From Candidatus Soleaferrea massiliensis AP7 (GTDB lineage Bacteria; Bacillota; Clostridia; Oscillospirales; Ruminococcaceae), in the NCBI RefSeq assembly GCF_000820765.1, contig NZ_CCYH01000018.1:85120-149119 (forward strand): a DNA stretch of 64,000 bases, in the 5' to 3' direction. This document shows positions 60,801 through 64,000 of the stretch, piece by piece; the first letter of the stretch is position 1, and each line of letters opens with the position of its first letter. The position numbers were made by a program, and so were the translations under genes. The notes beneath the pieces were generated by a model. The model was not told the DNA's origin and searched no databases. It worked only from the letters and a program-made list of their open reading frames with translations.

Positions 60801-63599
60801 GTCATCGGTGTCAAGGAAACCCGTGTCACCACGGCGGTCGGTGAGCTGCCGGTACTGCCTTCCAAAGCGACGGTCGTCTACAGCGACGGCAGCGAGAACG
60901 AGGCCAATGTCACCTGGCCGGCCGTCACGGCGGATCAGGTAGCGGAAGTGGGACAGCTTACCATTGAAGGCACCGTTGAGGGCTATACCCAGAAGGCGAA
61001 GGCCGTCATCCGCGTGACCGACGAGATCGATTACACGAACAACATCGCGACGAGGGTAGGCGCGGCGCTCTATCCGAAGCCGAGCGCTTCCTACAACAAT
61101 GTCGATGATTACACGACCAACCATACCAACAACATGTCCTCGAACTTCAATGACGGACAGGTAGTGCGCACCCCGTCCTGGAATAACTGGGTGAACGGCT
61201 ACGGCAACGCGGAGGACAGTTGGATTCAGCTTGAATTTGAAGAAGCCGCGACCATCGGCGCGATCGGCATCCATTTCTATACCGACAGCGCCACCAGAAA
61301 ACCGCGCGAACTGATCGTCGAAACCAGTATGGACGGCGTCAACTTTACGCCGGTTGAAAACCAGGATCACATCGATGATTTCGGCGATGTGGCGGAAGAC
61401 TGGGCAAAGGAATATCCGGTCAGCTTCACACCGGTCGAAATGAAGTATATCCGTGTTTCGATGAAGGGCCAGGTCACTGGTAACCGGTTTAAACCGGTCG
61501 GCGTCTCCGAGCTTTACGTTTATACCGGCGTGCCGACCAAAGGCAGCAATGAAGCGAAGCTTTCCGATCTGCAGGTGAACGGCGAAACGATTTCCGGCTT
61601 CTCGGCCGATACGATGAACTACACACTGCCGGTCGAATATCCGTATGAGATTCCGCAGATCACCGCAGCCGGCGCAGACAACGCGTCTGTAATGGTGATT
61701 CCGGCCATGACCATCGACGGACAGACCATGATCCGGGTCACTTCGGAATCCGGCGAGACCGAAGCGACCTATGTGGTCAGCTACGAAAGGGTCCCGCTGC
61801 GGCTTGCAGGGGCGGTTGTTTCCATGGAGAACCCCGAAATTCAAGAAAACGACATCGCGGATTTCAGCACCGTTCTGAAGCTCGAAGACGGCTCGGTGCT
61901 GGACAATTCGCTGGCAGAGGTCAGCTACAGCCTCACCTCTGAGGACGGCGGACTTGCGGAGATCGTGAATGGACGCATCAACGCGGTGAAGGCCGGTACC
62001 ATGCAGCTGGTTGCGCATGCATCCTACGGCGGCGTTTCGGTTGATTCCGCACCGCTTACGATCACCATCACTGAAAGTGATCAGCCGATTGTGGTGGAGT
62101 CCTATGAGCGTGTCAGTGTGACCGGCAAGAAGGGCGAAGCGCCTGCGCTTCCGGAAACTGTCAAAGCCTATGTCAAGGACAGCTTCCCGAGAAACCTTCC
62201 GGTTGTATGGGATTCCATCCCGCAGAGCAACTACGGCGGATACGGTACCTTCACGGTGTCGGGATCGGTTGAGGACCAGACACTGCGCGTGACGGCGAAT
62301 GTCACGGTCAAAGACGCGGTCGCGGCCGGCAGCTTCTCCGATGCCACCCCGATCGGCGTGATGCCGAAGCTGCCTGCAACGACCACCGTTTACTACAGCG
62401 ACGGCAGCTCGATTGCGAATATCCCTGTCACCTGGGATGAACTCAGCAAGGATATGTTCACTGGAAATGAAGGCGACATTGTCAAGGTCAGCGGAACCGT
62501 CGACGCGGACGGAACGGTCCTTGATGTCACCTCTACCATCCGGCTGACCGATGTCGATGCGGAGAGAAGCGATAACTATTATAAGCTGAGAAACGGCTAT
62601 GAGCTTCCGTTCGCCGTCGCATCCTTTACGAACGACGGCTCCGCCTCGACCGATAAGATCACGAAGATCAACGACGACATCATCTCATTTGCTACCAGCG
62701 ACAGCGCGGGCAAGAACGTCTGGACCAACTGGCAGAGCAGCGCGCGTTCCGGCGACTGGGTCGGCGTTGTCATGGCGGATGAAGGCGTTGTCACCAACAA
62801 ATTCGTCGATACGCTGTCAGTCGGTTTCTGGACAGAGGGCGAAGCGAGCGCAAGCGCTGGCTGTAAGTTCCCAGCCAGCTACAAGATTGAATACTATGTC
62901 GGCCCGATGGACTTTGAGCTTCCGGATGGCAGCGCCTACAACAATCCGCGCGGCAGCATCTCGAAGATTGCAAACCATCCGTTCAACGATGACGCCAACT
63001 GGCAGGAAGTCACCTATATCGGCGAGAAGCCGGCACCGAAGACCGGTGAGATGACCGAAATCAGCTTTGAACCGGTTTCCACCTGCATCGTCAGGGTCAA
63101 CATGGTCGGCCAGTCCGGAAAATCTCTGGGCCTCACCGAAATCCAAGCCTACGGCAAGGTTGCAATCGGCAAGGACAGCTACCAGCCGACCGGCATCAGC
63201 CTCGGCGGACAGGCGCTTACAGGCTTTGACGAAAGCACCAATACCTATGAGGTAAATCTGGACAGCGGCGTCCTTCCGGAAATCACTGCCGAAGCGACCA
63301 ACAACGCTTCCGTCACGGTGATCCCGGCAGCGGATGCCAACTCGACCGCAAAGGTTGTATTCCGCGCAGAGGACGGCGCGGCAGGTTCTGAGAAGGTCTA
63401 TAACATCAAATTCCGCTATAAAGGAGACCTCGATTACAGCGGAATCGCCAACGTTACCGACCTGATCATCATGAAGAGCTATATCCTCGGCAGTTATCCG
63501 CTTGCATCCGGCCAGCTTGTCGCTGCCGATGCAAATGATGACGGCAGGATCAACATCTTTGACCTGCTGCATGTCAAGCTTCAGATTCTGAATGGCTGA
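57873..63599 (+). CDS. Secreted modular GH2 glycosidase with C-terminal dockerin
   Basis: 1908 residues. Signal peptide 1-26. GH2 domains cover about 45-640, with acid/base E458 (SIGNEITNS) and nucleophile E548 (YGSEIASA). A DUF4982-like segment and Ig-like region follow to about 900. Then come two Big_4-like domains (about 905-1045), a discoidin-like domain (about 1053-1220), a cadherin-like strand module, further Ig-like/Big_4 domains (about 1400-1560), a second discoidin-like domain (about 1566-1763) and another beta module. Residues 1851-1908 are a type I dockerin with two calcium loops (DLDYSGIANVTDL and DANDDGRINIFDL). AGGAGG precedes the ATG. It probably docks onto a cohesin scaffold encoded elsewhere. 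Confidence 0.92.
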   Translation: MKKRIMALALSLTMAVTSTGFTAFAADAPTSDTQAQYVSEEAASERSTLFNDDWKFILGDPVGAQNTSFDDSAWRNLNLPHDWSIEFDFSYSSPATSECGYLDGGTGWYRKTFILPESMAGKRITIDFGGVYMDSTTYVNGTRLGNYPNGYMPFSYDITDQVICDGVTENVVAVKVVNQLQSSRWYSGSGIYRDVHLTVTDKVHVDRYGTMITTPDVKDTKGNGPTAVNVKTTVANDTGAAADVVVRSTVIGADGNAASEPVSSEAFSVAADGKTETEQNLSVIDPKLWDVKDPNLYTLLTEVLIGGQVVDTYESTFGFRWFEMTTDNGFYLNDNWMKLQGVCMHHDQGSLGAVANRSAIERQMRIMKDMGVNAIRVTHNPADDKLIEICNEMGLLVIEEAFDTWSGKKPYDYGRFFQQTCTDPNANGTETWSEYDLKMMVKRGYNAPSIFMWSIGNEITNSLPTSSSAGLAMAKKLHNIVKSIDTTRYTTIGEDKFRGNMSDTSSNLGNANMVGVFDTVDVPGLNYSENRYDAMHREKPDWMLYGSEIASATSSRGIYYNEEKNLSRNYQQSSYDNDHVGWGRTATDSMLRDRSRKFIGGEFVWTGFDYIGEPTPWNQSTTTPPKSSYFGIVDTAGLPKDAFYLYQSQWTSVEENPMVHIFPHWNWEDDALRNQASAANGQIPVRVYTNGRSVELYFKPASDTSDGIGEQVGARKSFEVVTPYKDVAEVKDNHDKEYQQTADGKLWLEWKMDFTPGTLTAISYDKDGNEVARESMTTAGEAAKVSLVPEKKVIQADGSEISYIEVDITDKDGNLVPTADNEVFFNVTGNGKIVGVDNGNAASWERYKDTDGVWKRKAFSGKAMVLVQSTKDAGSFTLTATSAGLKADSTKVFTIDENTPENSIVGYNVRDIDAVIGQELVLPSTVEAILSDGSTQQKNVTWDAVDPENLQNPGVFTLGGTVENGDRVEARVIVVGVIGVKETRVTTAVGELPVLPSKATVVYSDGSENEANVTWPAVTADQVAEVGQLTIEGTVEGYTQKAKAVIRVTDEIDYTNNIATRVGAALYPKPSASYNNVDDYTTNHTNNMSSNFNDGQVVRTPSWNNWVNGYGNAEDSWIQLEFEEAATIGAIGIHFYTDSATRKPRELIVETSMDGVNFTPVENQDHIDDFGDVAEDWAKEYPVSFTPVEMKYIRVSMKGQVTGNRFKPVGVSELYVYTGVPTKGSNEAKLSDLQVNGETISGFSADTMNYTLPVEYPYEIPQITAAGADNASVMVIPAMTIDGQTMIRVTSESGETEATYVVSYERVPLRLAGAVVSMENPEIQENDIADFSTVLKLEDGSVLDNSLAEVSYSLTSEDGGLAEIVNGRINAVKAGTMQLVAHASYGGVSVDSAPLTITITESDQPIVVESYERVSVTGKKGEAPALPETVKAYVKDSFPRNLPVVWDSIPQSNYGGYGTFTVSGSVEDQTLRVTANVTVKDAVAAGSFSDATPIGVMPKLPATTTVYYSDGSSIANIPVTWDELSKDMFTGNEGDIVKVSGTVDADGTVLDVTSTIRLTDVDAERSDNYYKLRNGYELPFAVASFTNDGSASTDKITKINDDIISFATSDSAGKNVWTNWQSSARSGDWVGVVMADEGVVTNKFVDTLSVGFWTEGEASASAGCKFPASYKIEYYVGPMDFELPDGSAYNNPRGSISKIANHPFNDDANWQEVTYIGEKPAPKTGEMTEISFEPVSTCIVRVNMVGQSGKSLGLTEIQAYGKVAIGKDSYQPTGISLGGQALTGFDESTNTYEVNLDSGVLPEITAEATNNASVTVIPAADANSTAKVVFRAEDGAAGSEKVYNIKFRYKGDLDYSGIANVTDLIIMKSYILGSYPLASGQLVAADANDDGRINIFDLLHVKLQILNG

Positions 63600-63621
63600 C
63601 CAGCAATTGCGTTCTGAGAAA

Positions 63622-63668
63622 TAAACAACCGCCCGCATCTCCGTAGCTGGAGATGCGGGCGGTTCAGT
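63622..63668 (+). terminator. Terminator of the dockerin GH2 gene
   Basis: AACCGCCCGCATCTCC (63627-63642) and its complement (63649-63664) form a 16-bp stem followed by CAGTTTG. Confidence 0.85.
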
Positions 63669-63676
63669 TTGTCAAA

Positions 63677-64000
63677 CGGCACTTGGCGTAGCGGGGATTG
63701 TTCCGCTGTGGCGCAGCGGTTCTACTGTGTTTGTTGGACACTTGGCATTGTGGTTGTTACTTCCGCTGTAGCGCGGCGGCTTTACTTAGATTGCCAAGAC
63801 ACCTTGGCTGTGTGGTCATTGTTTCGCCATGGCGCGGCGGCCATGCTTTGTTTGCCAAGTGACACTTGGCAATGTGGCAGTTACTTCTTTGCCGGCCAAA
63901 GAAGTAACCAAGAAAGGCCATTCAAGGGGGGCCATGCACAGTGCCGCTTAAAGCCAGATGGCCCCCCTTGAAATCCCCCTATAATATCCCTCTTTCTTCT
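63677..64000 (+). repeat. Multi-hairpin repeat, copy C, with expanded front
   Basis: H1-type stems recur: CCGCTG (63703-63708)/CAGCGG (63714-63719), CCGCTG (63763-63768)/CGGCGG (63774-63779) and a third near 63825-63840. They alternate with H2-type stems such as GCCAAG-ACAC-CTTGGC (near 63793) and GCCAAGTG-A-CACTTGGC (63854-63870). H3 is GTTACTTCTTTG (63880-63891)/CAAAGAAGTAAC (63897-63908). H4 is TTCAAGGGGGGCCAT (63921-63935)/ATGGCCCCCCTTGAA (63958-63972). The window ends just after this copy. Confidence 0.87.

Noticed and set aside
59301..62018. A 905-codon open frame on the minus strand inside the dockerin GH2 gene
   Set aside because: It lies wholly opposite a clearly real GH2 gene and shows no domain motif. 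GC-rich codon structure of the sense gene keeps the antisense frame open.

Overview
The window reads as chromosome of a spore-forming member of the Clostridia, most likely a gut Oscillospiraceae/Ruminococcaceae-type Bacillota. The reasons are the CIRCE-hrcA-grpE-dnaK-dnaJ-prmA-rsmE locus, a T-box leader upstream of alaS, two CotF-like spore-coat genes, a YesM/YesN-type two-component pair, Gram-positive lipoproteins, a dockerin-bearing glycosidase and GC-rich codon use. The species is not identified. No rRNA, prophage, CRISPR array or intact transposase was seen.

Layout. 1-1,350: start of an XRE regulator and a gene-poor stretch with two copies of a hairpin-rich repeat. 1,349-7,000: typA, a lipoprotein, an unrecognised protein, two tandem YbjN-like proteins and a GNAT acetyltransferase. 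7,351-10,377: a large secreted glycosidase. 10,784-14,872: uppP, a second GNAT protein, an ACT-domain protein and a phenylacetate-CoA ligase. 15,327-22,887: a secreted CAP protein, a sensor kinase/AraC regulator pair, and a surface esterase whose catalytic unit is duplicated in tandem. 22,950-24,370: a small AT-rich insert (broken AbrB-like gene, XRE regulator) next to two tRNA-Ser genes. 24,848-31,634: heat-shock operon. 31,877-37,632: proline symporter and the mglBAC sugar importer. 37,867-48,428: a MurE-like ligase with a FemAB-like transferase, YbaK, a thioesterase, ComEC, a phosphoribosyltransferase, a HIT protein and T-box-controlled alaS. 48,728-50,860: gph, a double DUF305 protein and two coat-like proteins. 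51,658-63,599: two giant secreted GH2 enzymes, one with a LamG insert and a membrane anchor, the other ending in a dockerin. 63,680-64,000: an expanded copy of the same hairpin-rich repeat.

How it may work together (inference). The secreted GH2 enzymes, the GH-A-like enzyme and the CE1-like esterase would trim galactose-rich, esterified glycans outside the cell. MglBAC would import the released galactose or galactosides. The YesM/YesN pair lies directly upstream of the esterase and is the obvious candidate regulator for it.

The most unusual signal is the repeat family at 455-640, 1,047-1,213 and 63,680-64,000. Its copies differ in sequence, yet the changes occur in pairs that keep the hairpin stems intact, so the fold appears to be conserved. 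Other points of interest are the G8-tract frameshift, the non-standard MurE specificity motif, the degenerate ComEC nuclease-like domain and the non-canonical cell-wall anchors.
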